Shown: positions 38,493 to 47,155 of the stretch, piece by piece
Position numbering within the stretch: position 1 is the first letter of the stretch
Layout: each line of letters begins with the position of its first letter
DNA from: Salinimicrobium gaetbulicola
GTDB lineage: Bacteria > Bacteroidota > Bacteroidia > Flavobacteriales > Flavobacteriaceae
Assembly: GCF_042676025.1 (NCBI RefSeq)
Contig: NZ_JBHTJP010000002.1
Location: forward strand, 142,786 to 206,785
Length of the DNA stretch: 64,000 nucleotides
Reading direction: 5' to 3'
Program-made: the position numbers and the translations under genes
The notes under the pieces: model-generated
What the model was told of the DNA's origin: nothing
Databases searched by the model: none
Seen by the model: the letters and a program-made list of their open reading frames with translations, nothing else

Positions 38493-40088
38493 TTACTGAC
38501 TTTTCGCAACAGGGTCTTTAAATGTCATTTTTGAAGCTTCATCTTTTTCCGGAATTAAATTCATGGCCCTTTCAGCGATGGCAGTAATGGAAAGACTGGG
38601 ATTCACACCGGGATTACTGGAGATCATGGAGCCGTCTATGACATACATATTTTCATAGCCAAAGACCTCATTTTTGGCATTGATCACTCCTGTTGTAGCA
38701 TCTTTTCCCATTACAGCGCCCCCTAAAATATGTGCTGTAGTAGGAATACCTGCCAGGCTCTCAAGGGCGAAAGAAGTCGCTTTCCCGTTGATGATCTTGC
38801 GGTATCTGTTTGTGAGTTCTTTTGACTCCGGAATATCAGAGGTTGGTTTTTTACCTTTACTAACACCGGTGGAAAGACTTCCGAAGAAATTTCTTTTTAA
38901 TCTGAGAGTACTGTCTACAGACTGCATAAAAAGCAGTACGGTCGTGCTTTTTGACCAGCTGTTGATAAAATAGGTCTTGAACCAGGAAAAAGGAGAGGAG
39001 AGAAGCTGACCAAAGATGTGAACCAGTCTGCTGACAGGGTTTTTTCCTTCGGCCATGGGCAGGTGCAGCAGTTTCCAGAAGCCGGAACCTTTTGAGTAGC
39101 GCACGATCTCCAAATGACTGTTCTCATCTGTATGCAATAGACTGCCTATAGCGACCCCTTTGGAAAGGTCTTTATTTTTGTCAGCGGTCGAAACACTTAT
39201 TAAAGTTTCATTGTTGGTGCGAATATCATCGCCTAATTTGTTGGATAATTTCGGAAGGGAGCTTTCTTTCAATTTTAAAAGCAACTTGACGGTACCTAAT
39301 ACTCCTCCTGAAAAGATGACACCTTTGCTTGTGAATCTTCTCTTCTTCGGAAAGAATGCCGTACTCGACTTTGAGTGAATTTCATATCCTTCGGCTGAAG
39401 CCTGGACGTCGAAAACCTCATTTTCAGCAAGGATCTCTGCCCCGTGTTGCTGTGCCAGCCACAGGTAATTCTTGTCAAGGGTGTTCTTCGCGTTATGCCT
39501 GCAGCCGGTCATACAGCCTCCGCAAAAGATACAGCCGGTCCTTTCTAGTCCCTGACCTTCAAAATACGGGTCTTTTACGGTCTGGCCTTCTTTTCCGAAG
39601 TAAACCGCCACATCAGGGGCTTCGAAGTGCTCTTTTCTGCCCATTTCTTCAGCCATTTGCTTCAACGCGAGATCGCCGTCAAAAAGTTTTGGGTTTGGAG
39701 TCGCTCCCAGCATTTTCAATGCCTGTTTGTAGAAGGGTTTTAATTCACTTTCCCAGTCTGCCAGCGTGCTCCAGCTCCCGGAGGTGTAAAATGCCTTTTT
39801 AGGAACGGGTAAGGTATTGGCATACACGAGAGAGCCGCCACCCACTCCCGTACCAGAGATCACCGCTATATGCCTGAAGATACTGAGTTTCATTATTCCG
39901 AAGAAGCGCAGAGCAGGGATCCACAACCATTTCCGCAGATTCCAGTTGGTCTTCGGGAAGTCTTCCGCCTTGAACCACTTCCCTTTTTCTATGACCAGGA
40001 CCTTATAGCCTTTTTCAGAAAGTCGCAAAGCGCTCACCGAGCCGCCGAAACCGCTGCCAATAATTATGTAATCATAGTCTTGATCCAT
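38493..40088 (-). CDS. GMC-family flavin oxidoreductase (cholesterol-oxidase-like)
   Basis: A 531-residue FAD enzyme with 'YIIIGSGFGGSVSALRLSEK' (FAD-binding), 'SGTGVGGGSLVYAN', and the C-terminal GMC block 'AHILGGAVMGKDATTGVIN' then 'MYVIDGSMISSNPGVNPSLS'. His in 'TAHILGG' is a probable catalytic residue. Between residues about 178 and 200 is 'TGCIFCGGCMTGCRHNAKNT', four Cys in a CxxCxxCxxxC pattern that resembles an iron-sulfur ligand set; related GMC proteins carry it too. The substrate is unknown, perhaps a sterol or alcohol. It is 39 bases downstream of the MFS gene, likely in the same unit. Confidence 0.87.
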   Translation of the reverse strand: MDQDYDYIIIGSGFGGSVSALRLSEKGYKVLVIEKGKWFKAEDFPKTNWNLRKWLWIPALRFFGIMKLSIFRHIAVISGTGVGGGSLVYANTLPVPKKAFYTSGSWSTLADWESELKPFYKQALKMLGATPNPKLFDGDLALKQMAEEMGRKEHFEAPDVAVYFGKEGQTVKDPYFEGQGLERTGCIFCGGCMTGCRHNAKNTLDKNYLWLAQQHGAEILAENEVFDVQASAEGYEIHSKSSTAFFPKKRRFTSKGVIFSGGVLGTVKLLLKLKESSLPKLSNKLGDDIRTNNETLISVSTADKNKDLSKGVAIGSLLHTDENSHLEIVRYSKGSGFWKLLHLPMAEGKNPVSRLVHIFGQLLSSPFSWFKTYFINSWSKSTTVLLFMQSVDSTLRLKRNFFGSLSTGVSKGKKPTSDIPESKELTNRYRKIINGKATSFALESLAGIPTTAHILGGAVMGKDATTGVINAKNEVFGYENMYVIDGSMISSNPGVNPSLSITAIAERAMNLIPEKDEASKMTFKDPVAKSQ

Positions 40089-40127
40089 GAATGAAAGAAT
40101 GATTTTCTCCTCTTAAAACTACATTAT

Positions 40128-41312
40128 TTATGAGGAAACAGGAACTCTTTTTTTATAAAGTGACCACAACCCAAAGGCCGGGCCAATGCTTAGAATAAGA
40201 AAAATGTAAAAAGCCGAATAACTTAGGAGCAGGTAATTAAGCAATTGAATGCTGAAGATCGTGATCGCGAATCCAATGGAATTTACGATAGTGAGAGCGG
40301 TGCCTCTGGATTCCGCAGGAGCATTCTGTGCTACCAGCGTGGAAAAAAGAGGAGAATCGGCTACCACCGCGAGCCCCCAGAAAATGAGAAAAAGGAGCAG
40401 CGTCACTTCTGAACCGTAAAAAAATACCAGCGGGGAAAGCAGGCAGCAACACCCGGAAAGGAAAAGAGCGGAGGCAGCGGTTCTTTTTGTGCCTAAAGAC
40501 CTGGAAATGTAGCCGCCTGTAACACAGGCGAGACCTCCCGCTCCTATGATCACAAATGAGAACAGGGGGATGTTAAGCTCTACCCCGGGATTTACTTTTT
40601 GATAGGTATTTAGAATAACCGGAATAAATGCCCAAAAGGCGTACAATTCCCACATATGCCCGAAATAGCCAAAGGCGGCAGCCCGAAAAGGCGGATTTTT
40701 GAAGACCTTCAGGAAAGCTGAAAAATCCTTATTTAGCTTAGGGCTTCGGAAAGGACCGTCAGGTACCAGTAAAAGGATCAGGAAACCGCCCACCACAGCA
40801 AAACCGGAAGTGGAAAACAAAACCAGTCTCCACGGAATACTTTCCGAAGTAAAGGTTTTTAAAAGATGCGGAAAAGCGGTTCCGAGAACGAGGGCACCTA
40901 CCAAAAATCCGAGAGAGGTTCCAAGACCTTTGTCAAAATAATCGGCAGCGATCTTCATTCCCACGGGATAGATTCCCGCCAGTGAAAATCCAGTAAGAAA
41001 CCTGAGCAGGATCAAAGTAGCCAGGGAATTACTTTCCAGGGTGATCCCAAGGTTCACAACAGCTCCCAAAAGGGCGCAGACAAAGAATACTTTAGAAGGG
41101 GAAAACCTGTCGGCGATACTTAGAAAAGCGAATAATAAGGTTCCGGAAATGAACCCGAATTGAACTGCGGAAGTTAAATGCCCCAGGGCCGTAAGTTCGA
41201 GATCAAATGTGCCTAGCAGATCTGTCATTACGGCGTTTCCTGCGAACCACAAAGAAGTGCAGCAAAATTGGGCAAGCACTATAATGGGTAAGATATATCT
41301 GGCAGTCGGCAT
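40128..41312 (-). CDS. MFS transporter
   Basis: A 394-residue inner-membrane protein with about 12 hydrophobic spans. 'TSLWFAGNAVMTDLLGTFDL' near the N-terminus and 'SIADRFSPSKVFFVCALLGA', which holds the MFS A-motif-like D-R-x-x-x-x-K loop, identify the superfamily. 'FLTGFSLAGIYPVGMKIAAD' is the helix-4/5 motif. 'SRGTALTIVNSIGFAITIFS' corresponds to the C-terminal repeat. The substrate is unknown. It precedes the GMC oxidase gene in the same direction. Confidence 0.85.
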   Translation of the reverse strand: MPTARYILPIIVLAQFCCTSLWFAGNAVMTDLLGTFDLELTALGHLTSAVQFGFISGTLLFAFLSIADRFSPSKVFFVCALLGAVVNLGITLESNSLATLILLRFLTGFSLAGIYPVGMKIAADYFDKGLGTSLGFLVGALVLGTAFPHLLKTFTSESIPWRLVLFSTSGFAVVGGFLILLLVPDGPFRSPKLNKDFSAFLKVFKNPPFRAAAFGYFGHMWELYAFWAFIPVILNTYQKVNPGVELNIPLFSFVIIGAGGLACVTGGYISRSLGTKRTAASALFLSGCCCLLSPLVFFYGSEVTLLLFLIFWGLAVVADSPLFSTLVAQNAPAESRGTALTIVNSIGFAITIFSIQLLNYLLLSYSAFYIFLILSIGPAFGLWSLYKKRVPVSS

Positions 41313-41441
41313 ATTCTGAGATTAAATGGAGGTTTTATTTCAAGTGTCTAAAATTCAGATAGTTGCATTATATTTCCGTATATTAGAAAGGAAAGAATCG
41401 CCTAAAATGCCAATTATTAACCCAATATAAGAAAACAGACT

Positions 41442-41858
41442 ATGAAAACATTTCTAATATCAATCTTTTGCTTTGTTCAGTTTGGTCTTTTGGCACAGGA
41501 AAAGACGACAGAAGAAGTTTATGGCCACCACGTGCAGGCCTTTCTGGACCAGGATGTGGATGAAATAATGAAGGACTATTCAGAGAATTCAGTTTTGATC
41601 ACTCCCGATGGTGAAATACATAAAGGATTGGAGGAGATACGGGCAACATTTGATTACGCCTTTCCCGCAATATTTCCACCACAAACCCGCCTTGATGTTT
41701 CGAAGGAGGTCATAGAAGGAGAGGTCGTTTTTGTGACCTATACCGCCACAGATGAAGCTACAGGTGAAATGTACATGCCTTTTGCAACCGATACTTTTAT
41801 CATTGAAAACGGAAAGATCAAGTTCCAAACCGTTGCTGCGGTTATGTCACCTGAATAG
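41442..41858 (+). CDS. Exported SnoaL/NTF2-like protein
   Basis: A 138-residue protein with signal peptide 'LISIFCFVQFGLLAQ' and a cone-shaped NTF2/SnoaL-like domain: 'HHVQAFLDQDVDEIMKDYSE', 'SVLITPDGEIHKGLEEIRAT', 'VTYTATDEATGEMYMPFATD' and 'TFIIENGKIKFQTVAA'. This fits the helix-helix-sheet pattern of the fold, but no catalytic residue can be assigned. It is monocistronic, has a shared terminator downstream, and is convergent with the S9 peptidase gene. The ligand is unknown. Confidence 0.78.
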   Translation: MKTFLISIFCFVQFGLLAQEKTTEEVYGHHVQAFLDQDVDEIMKDYSENSVLITPDGEIHKGLEEIRATFDYAFPAIFPPQTRLDVSKEVIEGEVVFVTYTATDEATGEMYMPFATDTFIIENGKIKFQTVAAVMSPE

Positions 41859-41889
41859 GGCTTACACGAGATTAAAAGCATAAAAATAT

Positions 41890-41916
41890 AAAGCCGGATA
41901 AAAATTATCCGGCTTT
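41890..41916. terminator. Bidirectional terminator between SnoaL-like and S9 peptidase genes
   Basis: A 12-base perfect stem, AAAGCCGGATAA/TTATCCGGCTTT, with a 3-base loop. Confidence 0.85.
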
Positions 41917-41923
41917 ATTAATT

Positions 41924-43801
41924 CTATATTTCCTCATCCTTGAGATATTTATCCAGGAATTCCAGGATCTGTTTGTAACCTTTTATTTCATTCTCTTTTT
42001 TAATGAACCCATGACCTTCATCTTCAAATATCACATACTCGACTGGAACATCATTTTCTTTTAAAGCGGCTACAATTTCATCCGATTCTACTTGTAGTAC
42101 CCTCGGATCATTCGCTCCCTGAAGCACCATTACCGGGTTTTTGACCTGGTCGGCGTGGAAAAGAGGGGATTTATTGTATAGGGCAACGGAATCTTTAACG
42201 GGGTCTCCCATTTCCTCATAAAGAGCATTTTTGAATGCTTCCCAGTATGGAGGTATTGATTTAAGGGTACGCAACCAGTTAGTCACTCCGAATAAATTCA
42301 CCCCGGCATCGAACTCATCAGGAGTAAAGGTCATTGCAGCCATGGTCATGTAACCGCCATAACTTCCACCTATGATCCCGATATTTTCTGAATCAATATA
42401 ATCCTGAGATTCCAGCCATTTTTTTCCCCATATGACATCTTTAAGATCTTCAGATCCATGTTTTTTATCATCCATCTTGTAAAATGATTTGCCATATCCG
42501 CTGCTGCCACGGTTGTTAACAGCCAGAACTGCATATCCGTGATTAACCAGGTACTGAATAAGGGCAAAATAACCGGTTCTTGACTGCCCGCCCGGTCCAC
42601 CGTGCACCCAAACTAAAGCAGGTACTTTGTTTGCTTCGGAAGCGTTGTGAGGCTTGTAATAGATCGCGGGAATTTCCAGCCCGTCAAATGACTTATATCT
42701 CACCACTTCCGAAGAAACCAGGTCTTCCCGGTCAATTTCGGGGTTTAAAGTATTGGTGAGTTTTTTGATCTCATTGGTCCTGAAGTCATAAACGTACAGG
42801 TTGTTGGGCGTCCTGGAAGTACCAATGGTGAGACGCATGACATTCTCACTATCTGAGATACTGACGGCTTTGATATCCCCATCAGGAACTTCCGGAAGGT
42901 TGATCTGTTCCCCGGTTTTATTGTTCCACACTAGGAGCTTATTGGTACCATCCTCGTTAATGGCGATCACTCTATACTTATCATTTTTACTGAGATAACT
43001 GTACATCACATCCCAATTCGTTTCATAGACAGTGGAGGTTTTTCCTGAAGCCAGGTCATACTCCACTAAATAGGCATATTCTTCACCTACATCTGTGATA
43101 TAATAGAACTTCTTATCGTCTTTACTGAATCCTGAGGCAGAATAGCTGCCTTTTTCTTTAGAGATATTTTTTAACTCATCCTTACCCCGGTCATAGATGA
43201 ATAGTTCGTTTTCACTGGTGGTAATAGGACGGGCAAGGATCATCAGGTTTTCGTCGTGAGATAGTCCTTCCAGTTGATAGCCCTCGTCATTCTGGTAGAT
43301 AAGTTCCGGTTTCCAAACTCCCGGCTTCATTTTGTACAAATCGAAGAACTGGGGATCTCTTTTATTGGAAATATAATACATCCATTGTTTATCATCACTC
43401 CATCCTGCAAAGCCGGTCTTCTCTTTTTCCCCGGGGGTGAGATCTTTAGCCGGCCCGTTTTTTTGAAGCAGATAGATATGATCTATTTCATTTCCGCCCT
43501 TATCGGCCGAATAAAGAATTTCCCCTGTACCGGGAACATAGCCTTGAGCAAAAAAAGAATCCTCTTTTGAATGCGTGATCTGTTTTTTGGAACCGTCTTT
43601 TATATTGATCTCATAAACATTGAAAATCCCCGATTCATCACTGCTCATTAGGAGCCGTTCTTCATCTTCGGAAAAGATACCTCCTCCTATACGGGTGTTT
43701 TTATAAAATTGTTCAATAGTGTATTCCTCCACAGCTGTGGTATCCTGCTGTGCAAGAACCGGAAGGCATACGAATAGCATTAGATATAGTACTCTTTTCA
43801 T
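41924..43801 (-). CDS. S9-family prolyl oligopeptidase-like peptidase, exported
   Basis: A 625-residue serine peptidase with signal peptide 'VLYLMLFVCLPVLAQQ', so periplasmic or outer-membrane associated. Residues about 40-370 form a beta-propeller of WD40/PD40 type ('EILYSADKGGNEIDHIYLLQ', 'GWSDDKQWMYYISNKRD'). The alpha/beta hydrolase domain (from about 390) has 'PALVWVHGGPGGQSRTGYFA', the nucleophile in 'NIGIIGGSYGGYMTMAAMT', the acid in 'VLQGANDPRVLQVESDE' and the His in 'VIFEDEGHGFIKKEN'. The triad is intact. It likely degrades imported peptides; specificity is unknown. Confidence 0.92.
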   Translation of the reverse strand: MKRVLYLMLFVCLPVLAQQDTTAVEEYTIEQFYKNTRIGGGIFSEDEERLLMSSDESGIFNVYEINIKDGSKKQITHSKEDSFFAQGYVPGTGEILYSADKGGNEIDHIYLLQKNGPAKDLTPGEKEKTGFAGWSDDKQWMYYISNKRDPQFFDLYKMKPGVWKPELIYQNDEGYQLEGLSHDENLMILARPITTSENELFIYDRGKDELKNISKEKGSYSASGFSKDDKKFYYITDVGEEYAYLVEYDLASGKTSTVYETNWDVMYSYLSKNDKYRVIAINEDGTNKLLVWNNKTGEQINLPEVPDGDIKAVSISDSENVMRLTIGTSRTPNNLYVYDFRTNEIKKLTNTLNPEIDREDLVSSEVVRYKSFDGLEIPAIYYKPHNASEANKVPALVWVHGGPGGQSRTGYFALIQYLVNHGYAVLAVNNRGSSGYGKSFYKMDDKKHGSEDLKDVIWGKKWLESQDYIDSENIGIIGGSYGGYMTMAAMTFTPDEFDAGVNLFGVTNWLRTLKSIPPYWEAFKNALYEEMGDPVKDSVALYNKSPLFHADQVKNPVMVLQGANDPRVLQVESDEIVAALKENDVPVEYVIFEDEGHGFIKKENEIKGYKQILEFLDKYLKDEEI

Positions 43802-43951
43802 AGAAACTGGTATTGGTTAGTAAACTTTTAGAAACGCAGAAGTGGAGGGGATGTCTGCAAGTGTTACTAAATATACCAATTATTCTAATATCTTGTTAAC
43901 CAGTCGGAATATTTCACTTGGAACTTAGGCTCTAAATTGAATAAAGAATAT

Positions 43952-44200
43952 TTATATAAAAGTATGTTTGATCTTAGAAAAGGGACTTTTCTTTTTTTGC
44001 CTGGTATCAATTCCGAAAAATTCATTTACAGGACAAACTTTTGTGATCGCACTTTCGGTAATCAGCGATCCCGCTACAATGGATGCCAAACCACCCAGAT
44101 TTCCTTTATGTCCTTTCAAAAAGAAATAACCCAAAACCATTAGTCCCGGGCCTATAAAACTACGGATCAACTGATCTTTTTTACCTACATTCTCTTTCAT
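43952..44200 (-). CDS. DUF2892 membrane protein (YgaP transmembrane-like)
   Basis: An 82-residue protein of the DUF2892 family: 'KKDQLIRSFIGPGLMVLGYF', a second hydrophobic stretch 'LGGLASIVAGSLITESAITK', and the hallmark 'VCPVNEFFGIDT', a Cys-Pro segment just after TM2. The basic C-terminal tail (RQKKKSPFSKIKHT) is probably cytoplasmic. Family members often accompany rhodaneses, but here the gene stands alone between the S9 peptidase and the TPR gene. The function is unknown. Confidence 0.8.
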   Translation of the reverse strand: MKENVGKKDQLIRSFIGPGLMVLGYFFLKGHKGNLGGLASIVAGSLITESAITKVCPVNEFFGIDTRQKKKSPFSKIKHTFI

Positions 44201-44296
44201 GGGTTGGAGATTTTTTAGTTCAACTTTTGATCACGGAAACTCTTTCCCGCTATTCTTTAAGTTAAGAAAAAATACCCGGCATTTCAAGGTTTTGAT

Positions 44297-46513
44297 CTAT
44301 TGAATACTCCATTCTTCCTTCCATTCTCCTTCATTTTTCAAATAGGCGATCACATTGTCGCGCTGTTGTTTGATGATCTTTTCTTCGGCCAGTTTGAAGG
44401 GTCGAAGTTCTTCCTGGGAAAGCCGGAAAAATATGTCATTATCGATACCATAAATAAAATAATGTCCTATGATATTTCCATTTTCCAATCGGGTTTTGAA
44501 TGCTTCCTTAACCGCTTTCCGGTCGTTCAATAAACCCTTGCACATTATGTATACTTCAAAATATCGGCCATTAAATTCAAGTGTTTCTTTTTCAGGGAGT
44601 TTTTGAAGATGTTCATCCAGGTTATGAAGAATCGTGTTGGCTTTCTTGATCTGCCCGGTTTCCCTTAACGAAACTATAGCGCCAAGCATATTGGAGTAGG
44701 ACCTTTCTTTGAACTGAAGTGTATCTGTTCTGAGGAGTTCTGGTGCTCTTTTTTTTACTTCATCCAGGTAATAATTGTATTTTCCCATGGCCAGGACAGG
44801 AATTTGAATCCGGTCTAAGTAATACCTATCGGGAATATGGCCTTCTACAGAGTCAGATAACTTAATTAAGTTAAAAGCTTCCTCATATTTTTCATGACGT
44901 CCCAGCCAATATAATTGAGTGTTGAGAGTAGTGAGGTTGTTAGGGAATTCTGTTTTTAAAATAGTCAGGGCCTCCTCTGCAAAGTTTAAAAGTCCGAGGT
45001 CCACTGCCGGATAGAATATTAAATTAACTGCCTTGTTCTTTTTTTCAACTCTGTTGTAGGCCTTGTGCATAGTAATAATAGCTTTGTCATGCTGTCCCAT
45101 CATGGCGCCATAAAGGTTCGTCAGAGATTCGTATGCTACCAGATATTCGGGCCGTATATCTATTGCCCTCAGTAGGTGTTTTTCTGCTTTTTTAAAAGAA
45201 CCGTTCATCTGGTAGATCTCACCAAGATACAGATTGACACGCGGGGATAATGGATCAAGTTCATATGCATATTCCAGTTCTTTCTGGGCTTTCTCACGTT
45301 GTTGGTTTACCCAAAGACCAACGCCGTAACTGGCACTTACTTCAGCATCTCCCGGTTTTAATTTCTTTGCTTTTTTAAAAGCCAGTAAAGATGTTTTACG
45401 CTGGTCTCTTATCATATAGTTCATTCCAAGCGCAACGTAGGCTTCTGCAAGATCGTCCTTTAAAAGAAGAGCCACATCGATATCCTCTCTCGATTCATTT
45501 ATTGTTTTTTCAAATTCGGAATTGCCAAAAATGAATTGAAAAATTAGAGATTCAGCTTTTTTGGCATAGGCCAGAGCGAAATCAGGATCAAGTTCTATGG
45601 CTTCTTTGAAATAATTTTGGGCCATTTCGAGATCTGATGGATTTAGTGTGGAGGCTTTAGATAAGCCTTTGAGATAGAGGTTGTAAGCCTCAATATTATC
45701 AGTGGGACGGACGATGGTAGCACTTTCTTGCTGACCAGGCAATAATCTTATCCTTAATTCCTCTAAAACCTCTTTCGAAATTTCATCCTGGATATCAAAA
45801 ATATTTTCAGCTGAATATTCACTGTCATAAGTTTTGGACCATATGTGAAAACCATCTTCTATTTTTATTAATTGTGCGGTGATCCTTAGTTGGTTTCCTG
45901 CCTTTCGTACACTTCCCTCCAGAATATGATCTACGCCTAATTTGGCTCCAATTTCTTTAAGGTCCCGGTTTTCATTTTTAAACTGAAAGGAGGAAGTACG
46001 ACCTGCAACATGCAGTCCTTCGACATTTGCAAGGGAGTTAAGAATTTCATCGGAAATACCATCGGCAAAATATTCCTGATCTCCTTTCGGGCTAAAATCG
46101 GCAAAAGGTAGAACGGCTATAGAAGCTTGTTGGGATCCTGGATCATTTTCCCACAGGGTTGATTCGGCAAAGAAAACACGTTCAAATACGATAAATATTA
46201 GTGCTACCGCAAGTAACCCAATGATCCAATAGTTGAATTTTCTTCTGGAAGGCGATTTGCTAACCGATTGAGTTTTCACATGAGTGGTTCTTCTGAGTCC
46301 TTCGGGGGTCAATTCAAAAGCCCATGCTAAAATTAGCGCTATGGGAAAGCCGCCAATCAACAAGATGATCACCATTTGCATTACCCATTCCGGGGCTCCA
46401 AAGGCATCTGCCGCCAGGTTGATTATTTGCGCTAATAACCAGGCGGTAATGGCGTAAACTGTAGCTACTTTGTAGACATTACGCCTTCTCAGCTCTTTTA
46501 AAAATTCCATCAA
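44297..46513 (-). CDS. Membrane protein with TolB-like and TPR domains
   Basis: A 738-residue protein. The N-terminus 'FLKELRRRNVYKVATVYAIT' and two spans ('AITAWLLAQIINLAADAF', 'MVIILLIGGFPIALILAWAF', then a third near residue 100) place it in the membrane. Residues about 125-250 are the TolB/FlgO-like block, 'SIAVLPFADFSPKGDQEYFA' through 'DGISDEILNSLANVEGLHVA' to 'HILEGSVRKAGNQLRITAQL'. Residues about 270-600 are TPR units ('PDFALAYAKKAESLIFQ', 'AEKHLLRAIDIRPEYLVAYE'). Similar proteins often carry an adenylate cyclase or a DNA-binding domain; none is visible here. It may be a signalling or scaffold protein. Confidence 0.75.
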   Translation of the reverse strand: MMEFLKELRRRNVYKVATVYAITAWLLAQIINLAADAFGAPEWVMQMVIILLIGGFPIALILAWAFELTPEGLRRTTHVKTQSVSKSPSRRKFNYWIIGLLAVALIFIVFERVFFAESTLWENDPGSQQASIAVLPFADFSPKGDQEYFADGISDEILNSLANVEGLHVAGRTSSFQFKNENRDLKEIGAKLGVDHILEGSVRKAGNQLRITAQLIKIEDGFHIWSKTYDSEYSAENIFDIQDEISKEVLEELRIRLLPGQQESATIVRPTDNIEAYNLYLKGLSKASTLNPSDLEMAQNYFKEAIELDPDFALAYAKKAESLIFQFIFGNSEFEKTINESREDIDVALLLKDDLAEAYVALGMNYMIRDQRKTSLLAFKKAKKLKPGDAEVSASYGVGLWVNQQREKAQKELEYAYELDPLSPRVNLYLGEIYQMNGSFKKAEKHLLRAIDIRPEYLVAYESLTNLYGAMMGQHDKAIITMHKAYNRVEKKNKAVNLIFYPAVDLGLLNFAEEALTILKTEFPNNLTTLNTQLYWLGRHEKYEEAFNLIKLSDSVEGHIPDRYYLDRIQIPVLAMGKYNYYLDEVKKRAPELLRTDTLQFKERSYSNMLGAIVSLRETGQIKKANTILHNLDEHLQKLPEKETLEFNGRYFEVYIMCKGLLNDRKAVKEAFKTRLENGNIIGHYFIYGIDNDIFFRLSQEELRPFKLAEEKIIKQQRDNVIAYLKNEGEWKEEWSIQ

Positions 46514-46595
46514 TTTTTAAAGGATAACAGGTTAGGTCCTATCTAATGTAATTAATAAAAGACTGATTTGCAATTAACTAGAGTTGGTAAATATG

Positions 46596-46623
46596 AAACC
46601 CGGAAATTTTCGTATCCGGGTTT
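46596..46623 (-). terminator. Hairpin terminator after the AhpD-like gene
   Basis: AAACCCGGA (46596-46604) pairs with TCCGGGTTT (46615-46623); the minus-strand continuation is only moderately T-rich. Confidence 0.6.
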
Positions 46624-46654
46624 AAATCCTGTTTATGTAGTCAATTGTGTATAA

Positions 46655-47110
46655 CTACCTCACGTCTATAAGGGATATCACTTTATTTGCCTGCAGGTCT
46701 TCCGTCAGGTTCATGATCTTTCCAAAACGTTGAGAAGCCGTGATAAAGGAAATAAAGGCACAAAGAGCAGAAATTTCAACTGTACTGAAAACTTCTCTCA
46801 GCAGGTCGAAATGAGCCTTCTGAATACTTTTGTGATCGGCAGCAAATAGTTCTGCAAATCCCGTAGCCAGGGTTAATCTTTCATTCTTAGGGTCAAAATC
46901 AGGTTTACCGCCTTTAACCATACAGTATTCACAACCATTTCCGAAGGCCAGGGTGCGACGCACCTGTTCCAGAAGATCGGCATCCAATCCTGAATTGGTA
47001 AATAAAGTTATTTCCAATTCGTTCCAGGAATTCAGGATTTCGGGATTGTGTCCCAGCAATTTTTCAAAAGGAGAATTTCCGATCCCGGAAAGTTCGATAC
47101 TTACGCTCAT
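46655..47110 (-). CDS. Carboxymuconolactone decarboxylase / AhpD-like protein
   Basis: A 151-residue all-helical protein of the CMD/AhpD family, with the redox Cys pair in 'LAFGNGCEYCMVKGGKPD' (C-E-Y-C, residues about 75-80), lacking the His three residues after the second Cys that many AhpD proteins have. Preceding helix 'GLDADLLEQVRRT' and later 'RLTLATGFAELFAAD' fit the family. It may be a peroxidase or disulfide reductase; the variation of the proton-relay residue leaves the activity open. It lies 45 bases downstream of the SDR-DUF2867 gene on the same strand. Confidence 0.75.
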   Translation of the reverse strand: MSVSIELSGIGNSPFEKLLGHNPEILNSWNELEITLFTNSGLDADLLEQVRRTLAFGNGCEYCMVKGGKPDFDPKNERLTLATGFAELFAADHKSIQKAHFDLLREVFSTVEISALCAFISFITASQRFGKIMNLTEDLQANKVISLIDVR

Positions 47111-47155
47111 TAAATTAGAATTAATGCGCGAATGTAATTGTTTCCGAAGAATTAT

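Noticed and set aside
39356..39802. 148-codon plus-strand frame over the GMC oxidase gene
   Set aside because: Antisense to a conserved flavoprotein; Ser/Arg/Pro-rich composition typical of a shadow frame.
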